The notes under the pieces were generated by a model, which saw only the letters and a program-made list of their open reading frames with translations, did not search any database and was not told the origin of the DNA. A stretch of 38,147 nt of DNA from Actinobacteria bacterium HGW-Actinobacteria-5. GTDB taxonomy: Bacteria > Actinomycetota > Actinomycetes > Propionibacteriales > Propionibacteriaceae. Shown one piece after another: positions 7,895 through 16,993 of the stretch (positions are counted from its first letter, which is position 1; every line of letters starts with the position of its first letter). A program made the translations under genes and the position numbers. The stretch covers positions 1 through 38,147 of the forward strand of contig PHEV01000013.1 in NCBI GenBank assembly GCA_002843035.1. The letters run 5' to 3'.

Positions 7895-7900
7895 TAGAGT
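7895..7900 (+). promoter_or_regulatory. -10 element of the alkyltransferase-like gene
   Basis: TAGAGT lies 6 nt before the ATG at 7907, which points to a leaderless mRNA; no Shine-Dalgarno sequence fits the space. Confidence 0.5.
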
Positions 7901-7906
7901 GCGGTC

Positions 7907-8203
7907 ATGGCACGCACGATGGCCGAGCTCGCCGACAGCATCCTGCTCGCCGCGGACTCGATCCCGCCGGGCCGGGTGAGCACCTACGGCGATATCGCGA
8001 AGGTGGTGGGCTGCGGTCCGCGCCTGGTCGCCCGGGTGCTCGCGACCAGTGGCGGGCAGGCGTGCTGGTGGCGCGTGGTGCGGTCCAACGGCACGATCGC
8101 CGAGCAACTGGTCGCGGAGGGCTCCCGGCGGCTCGCCGAGGAGGGGGTCCCGACCCGGCAGGGACGCGTCGACCTCGCCCGCTATCGCGCCGAGCTCGAA
8201 TGA
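7907..8203 (+). CDS. Alkyltransferase-like protein (MGMT fold, no acceptor Cys)
   Basis: 98 residues matching the DNA-binding domain of O6-alkylguanine-DNA alkyltransferase: [21 protein letters not shown] with the wing and recognition helix. The alkyl-acceptor motif PCHRV is replaced by CWWRV (residues 53-57), so Trp54 stands where the reactive Cys would be. That is the hallmark of alkyltransferase-like (ATL) proteins such as Atl1 of fission yeast, which bind O6-alkylguanine and hand it to nucleotide excision repair instead of repairing it. It overlaps the uracil-DNA glycosylase gene by ATGA, forming a two-gene base-damage unit. Confidence 0.88.
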   Translation: MARTMAELADSILLAADSIPPGRVSTYGDIAKVVGCGPRLVARVLATSGGQACWWRVVRSNGTIAEQLVAEGSRRLAEEGVPTRQGRVDLARYRAELE

Positions 8204-9024
8204 GCCTCCCGCACCCCGTCACCGGCGCGCGGTTCGCCTCGCCCGTCCCGCCCGGCTCGGGCTGGCCGGACGACCCCGGCGCCGCCACCACACCGGTCGC
8301 CCACACGCCGGCAGAGGTGGTCAGCCTGGCCGACACTGGCGACCTCGCCGAACTGGACGCCCGGGTCAGCGTCTGCCGTGCCTGCCCGCGCCTGGTCGCC
8401 TGGCGCGAGGACGTGGCCACGGCCAAGCGTGCCTCTTTCGCCGGCGAGCCCTACTGGGGCCGGCCGATCGCGGGCTGGGGCGACCCGGATCCCTGGCTGG
8501 TCGTGCTCGGGCTCGCGCCCGCGGCCCACGGCGGCAACCGGACCGGACGGGTGTTCACCGGTGACCGCAGCGGCGACTGGCTCTTCGCCGCGCTGCACCG
8601 CGCCGGGCTGGCCGCCTCGCCGACGTCGGTGCACTCCGGGGACGGGCAGCGTCTCACCGGTGTCCGGATCGTCGCGGCCGTGCGCTGCGCGCCCCCGGCG
8701 AACAAGCCGACGCCGGCCGAGCGGGACACCTGCGCGCCCTGGCTGGCCGCGGAGCTGGCGCTGTTGCCCAGCGTCCGCGTGTTGCTGTGCCTGGGCGGCT
8801 TCGCCTGGGACGTCGCGCTGCACCAGCTCGCGCGCACCGGACGGCCGGTACCGCGGCCGCGGCCGAGGTTCGGTCACGGCGTCGTCGCGCCCGTGGGCGA
8901 TCTGTGGCTGCTCGGGTCGTACCACCCCAGTCAGCAGAACACCTTCACCGGCCGGCTCACGCCGGCGATGCTGGACGAGGTGTTCGCCACCGCCCGCGAG
9001 CGGGGCGGGCGGGACGTCCGCTGA
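8200..9024 (+). CDS. Family 5 uracil-DNA glycosylase (UdgB-like, Fe-S)
   Basis: 274 residues of the uracil-DNA glycosylase superfamily, removing uracil and possibly other deaminated bases from DNA. Motif 1 begins [18 protein letters not shown] (about 104-121), where family 5 has Ala rather than a catalytic Asp or Asn. Motif 2 is [13 protein letters not shown] near residue 240. Four Cys, in CRACPRL and in RCAPPANK through DTCAPW, fit the [4Fe-4S] cluster of families 4 and 5. It starts within the stop codon of the ATL gene (ATGA), so the two are co-translated. Confidence 0.88.
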   Translation: MSLPHPVTGARFASPVPPGSGWPDDPGAATTPVAHTPAEVVSLADTGDLAELDARVSVCRACPRLVAWREDVATAKRASFAGEPYWGRPIAGWGDPDPWLVVLGLAPAAHGGNRTGRVFTGDRSGDWLFAALHRAGLAASPTSVHSGDGQRLTGVRIVAAVRCAPPANKPTPAERDTCAPWLAAELALLPSVRVLLCLGGFAWDVALHQLARTGRPVPRPRPRFGHGVVAPVGDLWLLGSYHPSQQNTFTGRLTPAMLDEVFATARERGGRDVR

Positions 9025-9039
9025 GGCCGGTCTGCCGAT

Positions 9040-9069
9040 TTGGGGCGCGCCCGCCCGGTGGGGTAGTGT
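9040..9069 (+). promoter_or_regulatory. Promoter of tRNA-Thr
   Basis: TTGGGG (9040-9045), an 18-nt spacer and TAGTGT (9064-9069) stand 13 nt before the tRNA 5' end. Confidence 0.4.
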
Positions 9070-9082
9070 CATCCCCCGTCCG

Positions 9083-9155
9083 GCCCCTATAGCTCAGTCG
9101 GCAGAGCGTCTCCATGGTAAGGAGAAGGTCTGCGGTTCGATTCCGCATGGGGGCT
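9083..9155 (+). tRNA. tRNA-Thr (GGT)
   Basis: 73 nt. Acceptor GCCCCTA pairs with TGGGGGC (one G-U). The anticodon arm TCTCC-ATGGTAA-GGAGA gives anticodon GGT, and the T-arm has GGTTCGATTCC. CCA is not encoded. This tRNA before rpmG is a usual arrangement in actinobacteria. Confidence 0.95.
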
Positions 9156-9214
9156 CTGCGTCCGGAAAGACGGAGTTACCGCCCGTCGGCCAGGCACACT
9201 GGGTTCCGGGCGGG

Positions 9215-9290
9215 GGCGGGATAGCTCAGGCGGTAGAGCAAGCGGCTCATAATCGCTGTGTCGCGGGTTCAAGTCCCGCTCCCGCTACCA
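9215..9290 (+). tRNA. tRNA-Met (CAT), elongator
   Basis: 76 nt including an encoded CCA. Acceptor GGCGGGA pairs with TCCCGCT (G1-U72 wobble). The anticodon loop CTCATAA gives CAT, and the T-arm is GCGGG-TTCAAGT-CCCGC. Lack of the C1:A72 mismatch and of the GGG/CCC anticodon stem marks it as the elongator species. It lies 35 nt before rpmG and is probably co-transcribed. Confidence 0.94.
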
Positions 9291-9325
9291 GGAGCGAGCA
9301 GTGCTACGTAGGAGAAGAGGAAGCG

Positions 9326-9496
9326 ATGGCCAAGAAGGCAGCCGACGTCCGGCCGAAGATCACCTTGGCGTGCACCCAGTGCAAGGAGCGCAACTACATC
9401 ACCAAGAAGAACCGGCGTAACGACCCGGACCGGATGGAGTTGAAGAAGTTCTGCCCGAAGTGTCACGCGCACACCGCGCACCGCGAGACCCGCTGA
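9326..9496 (+). CDS. rpmG: 50S ribosomal protein L33
   Basis: 56 residues, [24 protein letters not shown] and on to the basic C terminus. Two CxxC pairs (CTQC, CPKC) make a zinc ribbon, so this is the zinc-containing (C+) form of L33; a zinc-free paralog may exist elsewhere. AGGAGAAGAGG precedes the ATG. The tRNA-Thr/tRNA-Met/rpmG order ahead of the MaoC pair is conserved in actinobacteria. Confidence 0.96.
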   Translation: MAKKAADVRPKITLACTQCKERNYITKKNRRNDPDRMELKKFCPKCHAHTAHRETR

Positions 9497-9513
9497 CCTG
9501 ATCCGAGCCCGCC

Positions 9514-9539
9514 GAGCCGTCCGCTGTTGCGGGCGGCTC
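9514..9539 (+). terminator. Hairpin after rpmG
   Basis: An 11-bp stem (one G-U) with loop TGTT, GAGCCGTCCGC with GCGGGCGGCTC, lies 17 nt past the rpmG stop and ahead of the next promoter. It lacks a T-run, so termination may be partial. Confidence 0.5.
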
Positions 9540-9563
9540 TGCTGCGTCCAGGGGGGCGCCCGC

Positions 9564-9569
9564 TAGCCT
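9564..9569 (+). promoter_or_regulatory. -10 element of the MaoC dehydratase operon
   Basis: TAGCCT ends 6 nt before the ATG at 9576, giving a likely leaderless transcript covering both dehydratases and murB. Confidence 0.5.
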
Positions 9570-9575
9570 GTGCAC

Positions 9576-10004
9576 ATGCCGATCAGCGAAGACCATGTGG
9601 GGCGCAGCTACCCGGCCACGGCCCCCTACGAGGTGAGCCGGGCGAAGATCGCCGAGTTCGCCGCAGCCCTCGGTGACGCGGACAACCCGGCCTACGCCGG
9701 CGAGGCGCCCGTCGCCCCGCCCACCTTTGCGGTGGTGCTCGCCGCCGCAGCGTGGGACGCCATGTTCGCCGATCCCGAGCTGGGGCTGAGCCTGAGCCGT
9801 ACCGTCCACGTCGACCAGAAGTTCACCTGGCAGCGCCCGCTGCGGGCCGGCGACGAGGTGACCGCGACGCTCACCATCGAGAAGGTGCGGGCCAGGGGAG
9901 CGACCGCGATCATCACCATCGCCGTCGCACTGTCCACCGCCTCCGGCGAGGCTCTGTGCACCGCCGCGTCGACCCTGATGCACACCAATGAGGAGGCGGC
10001 ATGA
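9576..10004 (+). CDS. MaoC-fold (3R)-hydroxyacyl-ACP dehydratase, HadA-like subunit
   Basis: 142 residues with the FAS1/MaoC N-terminal hot-dog fold: PISEDHVGRSYPATAPYEVSR, AALGDADNPAYAG, APPTFAVVL and DQKFTWQRPLRAGDEVTA. It lacks the hydratase-2 motif with the catalytic Asp-His, which its partner carries, so it should be the structural or substrate-binding half of a HadA-HadB heterodimer. Such dimers dehydrate 3-hydroxyacyl-ACP in type II fatty acid synthesis and, in mycobacteria, mycolate elongation. Nothing here suggests mycolic acids; ordinary fatty-acid synthesis is more likely. The last codons overlap the HadB-like start (ATGA). ATG 9576 is preferred over GTG 9570 by its -10 spacing. 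Confidence 0.85.
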   Translation: MPISEDHVGRSYPATAPYEVSRAKIAEFAAALGDADNPAYAGEAPVAPPTFAVVLAAAAWDAMFADPELGLSLSRTVHVDQKFTWQRPLRAGDEVTATLTIEKVRARGATAIITIAVALSTASGEALCTAASTLMHTNEEAA

Positions 10005-10411
10005 GCGCGCTGGCAGCGGAGGTCGGGCAGGTGCTGCCCTCCTTCTCCCGCACCCTCGAGCGGGCGGACCTGGTCCGCTACGCAGGGGCGTCCGGCGACT
10101 TCAACCCGATCCACTGGTCCGACGGTGCCGCCGCCGCGCTCGGCCTGCCCGATGTGATCGCCCACGGCATGCTCACCATGGGCACTGCCCTGCGCGTCGT
10201 CACCGACTGGTGCGGCGACCCGGCCCGGGTGCGCAGCTACTCCGTGCGGTTCACCAAGCCGGTGGTCGTGCCCGCCGACGGCGGCGCGGTCGTCCGGTTC
10301 GGCGGCACGGTGACAAAGGTTGAGGACGGGGTGGCGACCGTCAGCATCGAGGCCACCTGCGACGGGGTGTTGGTGCTCGGCGCCGCCACGGCAGAGGTGT
10401 TCCTTGGCTGA
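10001..10411 (+). CDS. MaoC-fold (3R)-hydroxyacyl-ACP dehydratase, HadB-like subunit
   Basis: 136 residues with the hydratase-2 motif YAGASGDFNPIHWSD...IAHGMLTMG. The Asp and His of DFNPIH are the expected catalytic pair. It supplies the active site of the HadA-HadB-like heterodimer. It starts within the stop of the preceding gene, and its own end overlaps the start of murB by 8 nt. All three are therefore tightly coupled, linking acyl-chain synthesis with peptidoglycan precursor synthesis, an arrangement also known in Streptomyces. Confidence 0.88.
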   Translation: MSALAAEVGQVLPSFSRTLERADLVRYAGASGDFNPIHWSDGAAAALGLPDVIAHGMLTMGTALRVVTDWCGDPARVRSYSVRFTKPVVVPADGGAVVRFGGTVTKVEDGVATVSIEATCDGVLVLGAATAEVFLG

Positions 10412-11438
10412 ACGACTCGCCGACCACACCACGTTGCGGATCGGCGGGCCGGCGAGGACCTGGCTGGAGCCCGGCACCGAGGCCGACCTGATCGATGTCG
10501 TGCACACCGCGGACGAGACCGGTCAGCCCCTGCTGGTGCTCGGCGGCGGATCGAACGTGGTTGTCGCGGACGCGGGCTTCGACGGCACCGTCGTGCACAC
10601 CGGGGGTCTGCGCGGCGCCCGTGCCGACGACGTCGCCGCCTGCTCCGGAGCCTTCATGACCGTTGCCGCCGGCGAGCCGTGGGACGCCTTCGTCGCGACC
10701 ACGATCGGCGCCGGGCAGGTGGGCATCGAGGCGCTGTCCGGCATTCCGGGCCTGGTCGGCGCGACGCCGATCCAGAACGTCGGCGCGTACGGCCAGGAGG
10801 TGTCCCAGACCATTGCCCGGGTGCGGGTGTACGACCGCAAGGAGCGGCGCGTGGTCACCCGCAGCGCGGTCGAGTGCCATTTCGGCTACCGCACGTCGGT
10901 GTTCAAGGCGTTCCCGGACCGGTTCGTGGTGCTCACGGTCAGCTTCCAGTTCCGGCTCGGCACGCTCTCCGCGCCGGTCCGGTACGCCGAACTCGCTCGC
11001 ACGCTGGGCATCGAGCCGGGGGAGCGTGCCCCGATGGCCGAGGTTCGCGAAGCCGTCCTCGCCCTGCGCCGCAGCAAGGGCATGGTCGTCGACCCCGACG
11101 ACCGTGACACCTGGAGTGCCGGAAGCTTCTTCACCAACCCTGTGGTCGACGGGGCGCTCGCGGACGGGCTCCCTGCCGAGGCCCCGCGCTACCCGCAGCC
11201 CGACGGCAGGGTGAAGACCAGCGCGGCCTGGCTGATCGAGCACGCCGGCTTCAGCCGCGGTTTCGGGTCGGGGCTGGCCCGGCTGTCCACCAAGCACACG
11301 CTCGCGATCACCAACCGCGGCGGTGCCACAGCTGCCGACGTCATCGCTCTGGCCCGCGAGATCCGCGACGGCGTGGAACACGCCTACGGCGTCCGGCTGG
11401 TGCCGGAGCCGGTGCTGGTGGGGCTCGCCCTAGACTGA
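10404..11438 (+). CDS. murB: UDP-N-acetylenolpyruvoylglucosamine reductase
   Basis: 344 residues. MurB reduces the enolpyruvyl ether of UDP-GlcNAc to UDP-MurNAc with NADPH and FAD. Seen: the FAD-binding PLLVLGGGSNVVVAD, GIEALSGIPGLVGATPIQNVG and SAGSFFTNPVV with the catalytic Ser241. The C-terminal Glu335 lies in VPEPVLVG. I chose the TTG at 10404 because it follows AGAGG at 7 nt and leads straight into AERLADHTTLRIGG, the usual N terminus. It overlaps the upstream gene by 8 nt. It looks like a type I MurB, without the extra-loop deletion of type II. Confidence 0.94.
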   Translation: MAERLADHTTLRIGGPARTWLEPGTEADLIDVVHTADETGQPLLVLGGGSNVVVADAGFDGTVVHTGGLRGARADDVAACSGAFMTVAAGEPWDAFVATTIGAGQVGIEALSGIPGLVGATPIQNVGAYGQEVSQTIARVRVYDRKERRVVTRSAVECHFGYRTSVFKAFPDRFVVLTVSFQFRLGTLSAPVRYAELARTLGIEPGERAPMAEVREAVLALRRSKGMVVDPDDRDTWSAGSFFTNPVVDGALADGLPAEAPRYPQPDGRVKTSAAWLIEHAGFSRGFGSGLARLSTKHTLAITNRGGATAADVIALAREIRDGVEHAYGVRLVPEPVLVGLALD

Positions 11439-11479
11439 CCCCCGGCCCGCGACGGACGGGCCGGGAGAGGTGGGCAGCC

Positions 11480-12676
11480 GTGAGCATCCTGACGAACCTC
11501 GAAATGGCGCCGCGTGACCCGATCCTCGGACTGACCGAGGCGTTCGTGGCGGACGATCGCCCGGGCAAGGTGAACCTCGGCGTCGGCGTCTACCTCGGCG
11601 AGGACGGCAGGGTCCCGTTGCTGGGGTGCGTCCGGACGGCAGAGGCGCGGCTGGCCGAGCACCCCGCACCGCGCGGCTACCTGCCGATCGACGGGATGCC
11701 GACCTACACCAAGGCCGTCCGCGACCTGGTGTTCGGGGCCGGCTCCGAGCCGGTCGCCTCGGACCGCGTGGTCACCGTCCAGGGCCTCGGCGGCACCGGG
11801 GCGCTCAGGATCGGGGCCGAGTTCCTGCGCCGCACCGGCGCCCGGCCCACCGCGCTGATCTCCGACCCGTCGTGGGAGAACCACCAGGCGTTGTTCAGCC
11901 GGGCGGGCTACGAGGTGCGCAGCTACCGCTACTACGCCCCCGCCTCGGGCGGGGTGGACGTGGCCGGCATGGTGGCCGACCTGGCCGCGGCCGAGCCCGG
12001 CACGGTCGTCGTGCTGCACGCCTGCTGTCACAACCCGACCGGCTACGACCTCACCGGGGACGACTGGGAGCGCGTGGCCCAGGTCGTGGCCGCGCGCGGG
12101 CTGGTGCCCTTCCTCGACCTCGCCTACCAGGGCTTCTCCGAGGGGCTGGAGGCGGACGCGGCGGTCGTGCGCCGGTTCGCGTCCCTGGGCGTGCCGATGC
12201 TGGTCGCGTCCTCGTTCAGCAAGAGCTTCAGCCTCTACGGAGAGCGGGTCGGCGGCCTCAGCGTGGTCGCGGCGGACGCCGAGGAGGCGGCCCGGGTGCG
12301 ATCCCAGCTGAAGGTCACCATCCGCACCACGTACTCCAACCCGCCCACCCATGGCGCCGCGGTGGTCTCGGCCGTACTCGGCGATCCGGCCCTGCGCCGG
12401 CAGTGGGAGGACGAGCTGGAGGGCATGCGGCTGCGGATCCGCGCCATGCGTTCCGCGCTGGTGGACGCCCTGTCCGCAGCGGGAGCGCAGCGTGACTTCG
12501 GCTTCATCGCCGGCCAGGTCGGGATGTTCAGCTACTGCGGCCTGTCCGCCGAGCAGATGCGGCGGCTGCGCGCCGAGCACGCCGTGTACGGCACGGACGC
12601 CGGCCGGATCTGCGTCGCTGCGCTGAACCCCGCCAACATCGATCGGGTCGCACACGCTGTCGCGTCCGTCCTCTAG
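11480..12676 (+). CDS. Aspartate/aromatic amino acid aminotransferase (class I)
   Basis: 398 residues of aminotransferase fold type I, in the subgroup of E. coli AspC and TyrB. Hallmarks: [12 protein letters not shown] and KVNLGVGVY at the N terminus, [13 protein letters not shown], and the PLP lysine in [16 protein letters not shown] (Lys248). The C-terminal [19 protein letters not shown] carries the arginine that holds the substrate carboxylate. Substrate preference (Asp, Tyr or Phe) cannot be read from the sequence. GTG start with GGGAGAGG upstream. An aspartate aminotransferase between murB and secE is a conserved actinobacterial position. Confidence 0.88.
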   Translation: MSILTNLEMAPRDPILGLTEAFVADDRPGKVNLGVGVYLGEDGRVPLLGCVRTAEARLAEHPAPRGYLPIDGMPTYTKAVRDLVFGAGSEPVASDRVVTVQGLGGTGALRIGAEFLRRTGARPTALISDPSWENHQALFSRAGYEVRSYRYYAPASGGVDVAGMVADLAAAEPGTVVVLHACCHNPTGYDLTGDDWERVAQVVAARGLVPFLDLAYQGFSEGLEADAAVVRRFASLGVPMLVASSFSKSFSLYGERVGGLSVVAADAEEAARVRSQLKVTIRTTYSNPPTHGAAVVSAVLGDPALRRQWEDELEGMRLRIRAMRSALVDALSAAGAQRDFGFIAGQVGMFSYCGLSAEQMRRLRAEHAVYGTDAGRICVAALNPANIDRVAHAVASVL

Positions 12677-12731
12677 GTACCCCCGGGGCGAGACGGGGCG
12701 GCCGGGTTGGCGCCCGGGTGGCCCGGGCTTC

Positions 12732-12737
12732 TAGGCT
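12732..12737 (+). promoter_or_regulatory. -10 element of metG (leaderless start)
   Basis: TAGGCT ends 7 nt before the GTG of metG, again implying that transcription starts at the start codon. Confidence 0.5.
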
Positions 12738-12744
12738 TCGAAGG

Positions 12745-14817
12745 GTGAGCCGTACCCTCTTCGTCACCACAGCCCTGCCGTACGCCAACGCGCCGTTCCA
12801 CATCGGGCACATGATGGAGTACATCCAGGCCGACATCTGGGTGCGCTACCAGCGCCTCAACGGCGCCGAGGTGCACTTCGTCGGAGCCGACGACGCCCAC
12901 GGTGCACCGATCATGATCGCGGCGGAGAAGGCCGGGCTGACCCCGCAGGAGTTTGTCGCGGGCATCGCTTCCGGCCGCCAGGCCTACCTCGATGGCTTCG
13001 GCATCTCCTTCGACAACTGGCACTCGACCGACAGCCCGGAGAACACCGAGCTCGCGCAGTCGATCTACCTGGCGCTGGACGAGGCGGGCCTGATCGACGT
13101 CCGCGAGGTCGAGCAGTTCTTCGACCCGGTCAAGGCGATGTTCCTGCCCGACCGCTACATCAAGGGCCAGTGCCCGCGCTGTGGGGCGGCCGACCAGTAC
13201 GGCGACTCCTGCGAGGTCTGCGGCAGCGTCTACGCGCCCACGGACCTGGTCAATCCCTACTCGGCGCTGTCCGGTGCGGTGCCGGAGCTGCGCTCCAGCG
13301 AGCACTTCTTCTTCCGGCTCTCGGATCCGCGCTGCGTGGCCTTCCTGGAGGAGTGGACGCAGGACGGCAAGCTCCAGCCCGAGGTGGCGAACAAGGTGCG
13401 GGAGTGGTTCGTCCGGGACGAGGCCGGCAACCCGGGCCTGTCCGACTGGGACATCTCCCGGGATGCGCCCTACTTCGGCATCGAGATCCCCGGTGTGCCC
13501 GGGAAGTACTTCTACGTCTGGCTGGACGCGCCGATCGGCTACCTCGCGTCGCTGGCCAACCTGTTCGCGAAGCGCGGCGAGGACGTGGACGCGTTCCTGG
13601 CCCGTCCAGACGTCGAGCAGATCCACTTCATCGGCAAGGACATCGTCTACTTCCACACGCTGTTCTGGCCGGCGATGCTGAAGTTCTCCGGCCGCAAGGT
13701 CCCCGACAACGTCTTCGTGCACGGCTTCATCACCGTGAGCGAGGAGAAGATGAGCAAGAGCCGCGGCACCGGGATCAGCCCGCTGCGCTACCTCGAACTC
13801 GGGCTCAACCCGGACTGGCTGCGCTACTACATCGCGGCCAAGCTGAACTCGCACGTCGAGGACGTCGACTTCACCCCCGACGACTTCGTCACCCGGGTGA
13901 ACTCCGATCTGGTCGGCAAGTACGTGAACATTGCCGCCCGACTCTCCGGCTTCCTGGCCAAGCGGTTCGACGGGCGGCTCAGCACCGACCTCGGCGAGGA
14001 CGGGCGGGAGCTGCTGGCGCACCTGCACAGTCGGGTGTCCGTGGTCGGCGAGCTCTACGAGGAACGGGAGTTCGGCAAGGCGCTGCGTGAGGTGATGGCC
14101 CTGGCCGATCGGGTGAACGAGTACGTCGAACGGCACAAGCCCTGGAACCTGGCGAAGGCCGAGGGGGCGGAGCTCGAGCTGCACCAGACCTGTAGCACCG
14201 GGATCGAGGCGTTCCGCGTCCTCACCGTCCTGCTGGCGCCGGTCCTGCCCAAGGTGGCCGACCAGGTCGCGGAGTTCCTTCAGGTGCCCGACTTCACCTG
14301 GGCGGACGCCACCCGTCCCCTCGGTGAGCATTCGATCGGCCGCTATGCGCACCTGATGCAGCGGATCGATCCGGACGTGCTCGCCGAGCTGTTCGTCCCT
14401 TCCCCCGGCGGGGAGCCCGATCCGGAGCCGGCCGCTCCCGAGCCACCGGTCGAGCCGGGCGGTGAGCCGGTGGCGGAGCAGATCACGATCGACGACTTCG
14501 CGAAGGTGGATCTGCGGGTGGCCCGAATCGTCTCGGCGGAGGCGGTCGAGGGTGCCCGCAAGCTGCTGCGCCTGGTCGTCGATCTGGGCGAGGGCCACAC
14601 CCGGCAGGTGTTCTCCGGAATCGCGGGCAGCCACGACCCGGCAGACCTGGTCGGCCGGCTCACCGTGGTGGTTGCGAACCTGGCGCCGCGAACGATGCGG
14701 TTCGGCATCAGCGAGGGGATGATCCTGGCGGCGGCACACGCGGACGAGGCCGCGAACCCCGGCATCTTCCTGCTCGAGGCCGACGCGGGCGCGGCTCCCG
14801 GGCTCCGGGTGCACTGA
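12745..14817 (+). CDS. metG: Methionyl-tRNA synthetase with C-terminal tRNA-binding domain
   Basis: 690 residues. It charges tRNA-Met with methionine. HIGH motif HIGH at 19-22, a zinc knob with Cys143, 146, 156 and 159 (CPRC...CEVC), and KMSKS at 335-339. After the anticodon-binding helices comes a Pro/Glu-rich linker ([18 protein letters not shown]). Then follows an EMAP-II/Trbp111-like OB domain ([19 protein letters not shown] to the end). It is the full-length two-module form, as in E. coli. GTG 12745 is preferred: it leads directly into [15 protein letters not shown] and has a leaderless -10. tRNA-Met lies about 3.5 kb upstream. Confidence 0.96.
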   Translation: MSRTLFVTTALPYANAPFHIGHMMEYIQADIWVRYQRLNGAEVHFVGADDAHGAPIMIAAEKAGLTPQEFVAGIASGRQAYLDGFGISFDNWHSTDSPENTELAQSIYLALDEAGLIDVREVEQFFDPVKAMFLPDRYIKGQCPRCGAADQYGDSCEVCGSVYAPTDLVNPYSALSGAVPELRSSEHFFFRLSDPRCVAFLEEWTQDGKLQPEVANKVREWFVRDEAGNPGLSDWDISRDAPYFGIEIPGVPGKYFYVWLDAPIGYLASLANLFAKRGEDVDAFLARPDVEQIHFIGKDIVYFHTLFWPAMLKFSGRKVPDNVFVHGFITVSEEKMSKSRGTGISPLRYLELGLNPDWLRYYIAAKLNSHVEDVDFTPDDFVTRVNSDLVGKYVNIAARLSGFLAKRFDGRLSTDLGEDGRELLAHLHSRVSVVGELYEEREFGKALREVMALADRVNEYVERHKPWNLAKAEGAELELHQTCSTGIEAFRVLTVLLAPVLPKVADQVAEFLQVPDFTWADATRPLGEHSIGRYAHLMQRIDPDVLAELFVPSPGGEPDPEPAAPEPPVEPGGEPVAEQITIDDFAKVDLRVARIVSAEAVEGARKLLRLVVDLGEGHTRQVFSGIAGSHDPADLVGRLTVVVANLAPRTMRFGISEGMILAAAHADEAANPGIFLLEADAGAAPGLRVH

Positions 14818-14826
14818 GTCGCCCGG

Positions 14827-14857
14827 TTCGACTTCGCCGCCGGTGTCACCGTACAAT
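14827..14857 (+). promoter_or_regulatory. Promoter of tRNA-Trp / secE-nusG
   Basis: The -10 TACAAT (14852-14857) is close to consensus. Upstream TTCGAC (14827-14832) is 19 nt away, a little long. It drives the tRNA-Trp gene and probably secE-nusG behind it. Confidence 0.55.
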
Positions 14858-14928
14858 CCTGTACTTGGTGACCATCACCTGCTCGGCCATGCCCTCAGTG
14901 CGTTGGACGGGCCGGTGGCGGGCACCGG

Positions 14929-15001
<73 letters not shown>

Positions 15002-15064
15002 CTGGGCAGCCGTTTCGACGACCGGCCAGCACCACCCATCGAACGAGAAGTGAAGGACGGCCCC

Positions 15065-15481
15065 GTGGCGGACGAACCGGAGTTGGCAGACGCCGATGTC
15101 CCTCGCGACCCCACCGCCGACCTCGACCTGGCGGCCATGGGGCTGGAGGACGTCGAGCTGACCGAGGAGGAGCAGGTCGCACGGGCGGCCGCCAAGGCCC
15201 GCCCGGCCCGCAAGACCGAGGGGGGCGCGGAGGACGGGCCCGGCAAGGGCCGCGCGACTCCGAAGCAGCGGCGCGGCAAGCCGGGTGAGGAGCACCGGCG
15301 TTCGACGCCTGCGGAGTTCGTCCGGGAGTCCGTGGCGGAACTGAAGAAGGTGGTCTGGCCGACCGGCAACCAGCTGCAGCAGTACTTCGTCGTTGTGCTG
15401 GTGTTCGTCCTGATCATGATCGGCATCGTGGCTGCACTCGACCTCGGGTTCGGCTGGTTGCTGCTGAAGGCCCTGGGCTGA
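15065..15481 (+). CDS. secE: Preprotein translocase subunit SecE
   Basis: 138 residues. SecE clamps SecY in the protein-export channel. The C-terminal part carries the family core TPAEFVRESVAELKKVVWPT, an amphipathic helix, then one membrane span (YFVVVLVFVLIMIGIVAALD). The first 80 residues are an acidic, then Lys/Arg/Gly-rich, probably disordered extension, as usual for actinobacterial SecE. GTG 15065 has AAGGA 9 nt upstream; GTG 15050 is in frame but has a weaker site. It is co-transcribed with nusG 22 nt downstream. Confidence 0.92.
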   Translation: MADEPELADADVPRDPTADLDLAAMGLEDVELTEEEQVARAAAKARPARKTEGGAEDGPGKGRATPKQRRGKPGEEHRRSTPAEFVRESVAELKKVVWPTGNQLQQYFVVVLVFVLIMIGIVAALDLGFGWLLLKALG

Positions 15482-15503
15482 TCACGAAGGAAGCGAGTAG
15501 GCA

Positions 15504-16322
15504 TTGACTGAGAACAACGCGCCCGAGGACGACTTCGGCACGGCGTCGGACGACTTCGAGATCGACCTCGGCCTGCCCGAGGCGACGACCGAGGACGACA
15601 TCGAGCTCAACCTCGACTTCGGCGGCCCGATCGAGGAGGCCGACGACATCGTGCTCAACCTCGGGGTTGAGGACGAGCCCGAACCCGAACCGGTGCCGGT
15701 CGTCTCCGACACCGACGAGGAGGCCGTCCTGGAGGAGCTGCGCCAGCAGCTGCGCAGCCAGGTCGGCGACTGGTACGTCATCCACACCTACTCCGGCATG
15801 GAGAACCGGGTGAAGCAGAACCTGGACAACCGGGTGAAGACCCTGGGCATGGAGGACTACATCTACGAGGCCGTGGTCCCGACCGAAGAGGTCATCGAGA
15901 CCCGCAACGGCGCCCGCAAGTCGGTCACCAGGACGGTGCTGCCCGGCTACGTCCTGGTCCGGATGGACCTCACCGACGCGTCCTGGGCCGCGGTCCGGCA
16001 CACCCCGTCGGTGACCGGCTTCGTGGCGCACGCCAACGCCCCCGTCCCGCTCAGCCTGGAGGAGGTCGAGAAGATGCTCGCCCCGGCCGCGCTGGCCCGG
16101 GCAGCAGCGGCATCGAGTGGCACCAGGCCGCGCAGCAAGAAGATCGAGATCGCCGACTTCAACGTCGGGGACTCGGTCATGGTGGTCCAGGGCCCCTTCG
16201 CGGGAGTGCACGCGACCATCACCGAGATCAATGCGAACAGCCAGCGGCTCAAGGCGCTGGTCGAGATCCTCGGCCGGGAGACCCCGGTCGACCTGACCCT
16301 CGGCCAGATCCAGAAGGTCTAG
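15504..16322 (+). CDS. nusG: Transcription termination/antitermination protein NusG
   Basis: 272 residues. NusG binds the RNA polymerase clamp and links it to Rho or to the ribosome. A very acidic, low-complexity N-terminal extension (about 1-85, rich in Asp/Glu) precedes the NGN domain ([20 protein letters not shown] to VTGFVAH). The C-terminal KOW domain follows ([20 protein letters not shown] to the end). The TTG start is set by GAAGGAAG about 10 nt upstream and the short gap after secE; no ATG or GTG in frame fits better. The ribosomal protein genes it precedes are in the same orientation. Confidence 0.94.
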   Translation: MTENNAPEDDFGTASDDFEIDLGLPEATTEDDIELNLDFGGPIEEADDIVLNLGVEDEPEPEPVPVVSDTDEEAVLEELRQQLRSQVGDWYVIHTYSGMENRVKQNLDNRVKTLGMEDYIYEAVVPTEEVIETRNGARKSVTRTVLPGYVLVRMDLTDASWAAVRHTPSVTGFVAHANAPVPLSLEEVEKMLAPAALARAAAASSGTRPRSKKIEIADFNVGDSVMVVQGPFAGVHATITEINANSQRLKALVEILGRETPVDLTLGQIQKV

Positions 16323-16395
16323 CAGCGTCGCATCGCCGGCGGCCAACCCGGTCGTCCGGCACCAGGGAAAGAACCAACAGAAGGACCCACCACAA

Positions 16396-16827
16396 ATGCC
16401 TGGCAAGAAGAAAGTGGCCGCCATCGTCAAGGTGGCGCTGAACGCGGGCGCAGCCACCCCGGCGCCGCCCGTCGGTACGGCCCTCGGCCCGCACGGCGTG
16501 AACATCATGGAGTTCTGCAAGCGCTACAACGCCGAGACCGAGGCGATGCGCGGCACGATCATCCCGGTCGAGATCACGATCTACGAGGACCGCACCTTCA
16601 CCTTCATCACGAAGACCCCGCCGGCCGCGGAACTGATCAAGAAGGCTGCCGGCCTGAAGAGCGGCTCCGCGCGTCCGCACAAGGACAAGGTGGGCTCTCT
16701 CACGGCCGACCAGGTGCGCGAGATCGCCCTCACCAAGATGCCCGACCTGAATGCCAACGACGTCGACGCGGCCATGAAGATCGTGGCGGGCACCGCCCGT
16801 TCCATGGGCGTCACCGTCGAGAGCTAG
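16396..16827 (+). CDS. rplK: 50S ribosomal protein L11
   Basis: 143 residues, normal length. It binds 23S rRNA at the GTPase centre. The N-terminal domain includes the Pro-rich thiopeptide-contacting loop [20 protein letters not shown], in which the key prolines are present. The position often occupied by Pro in PVGPALG is Thr. The C-terminal rRNA-binding domain ends in [10 protein letters not shown]. The ATG follows a purine-rich stretch (AGAAGGA) in a 73-nt gap after nusG. Confidence 0.97.
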   Translation: MPGKKKVAAIVKVALNAGAATPAPPVGTALGPHGVNIMEFCKRYNAETEAMRGTIIPVEITIYEDRTFTFITKTPPAAELIKKAAGLKSGSARPHKDKVGSLTADQVREIALTKMPDLNANDVDAAMKIVAGTARSMGVTVES

Positions 16828-16955
16828 GGATCAGCACCACCGAGACGACGACCGCCCGGCCGGCTCACCGGCGGGGAGGAAGAAGTCCCAGCGAGGTCCG
16901 CGCCATCGGACCGAGAAGGAGTGGGAGGGCACGCGCCCGGACCACGACTGGCACC

Positions 16956-16975
16956 GGAGTCCACACGAGGACTCC
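16956..16975 (+). promoter_or_regulatory. Hairpin just upstream of rplA
   Basis: A perfect 7-bp stem, GGAGTCC - ACACGA - GGACTCC, stands 18 nt before the rplA start and 5 nt before its AAGGAG site, at the end of an unusually long (166-nt) rplK-rplA gap. It may modulate rplA translation; L1 autoregulation is a possibility without direct evidence. Confidence 0.35.
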
Positions 16976-16993
16976 CCTGACAAGGAGACCAGC

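Noticed and set aside
9570-9578. GTG 9570 as start of the HadA-like gene
   Set aside because: ATG 9576 is better placed relative to the TAGCCT element and gives the usual N terminus.
16440-16520. Thr in the L11 loop (PVGTALG) as a thiopeptide-resistance mutation
   Set aside because: The resistance prolines are intact and the change may be lineage-typical; I cannot separate these without an alignment.
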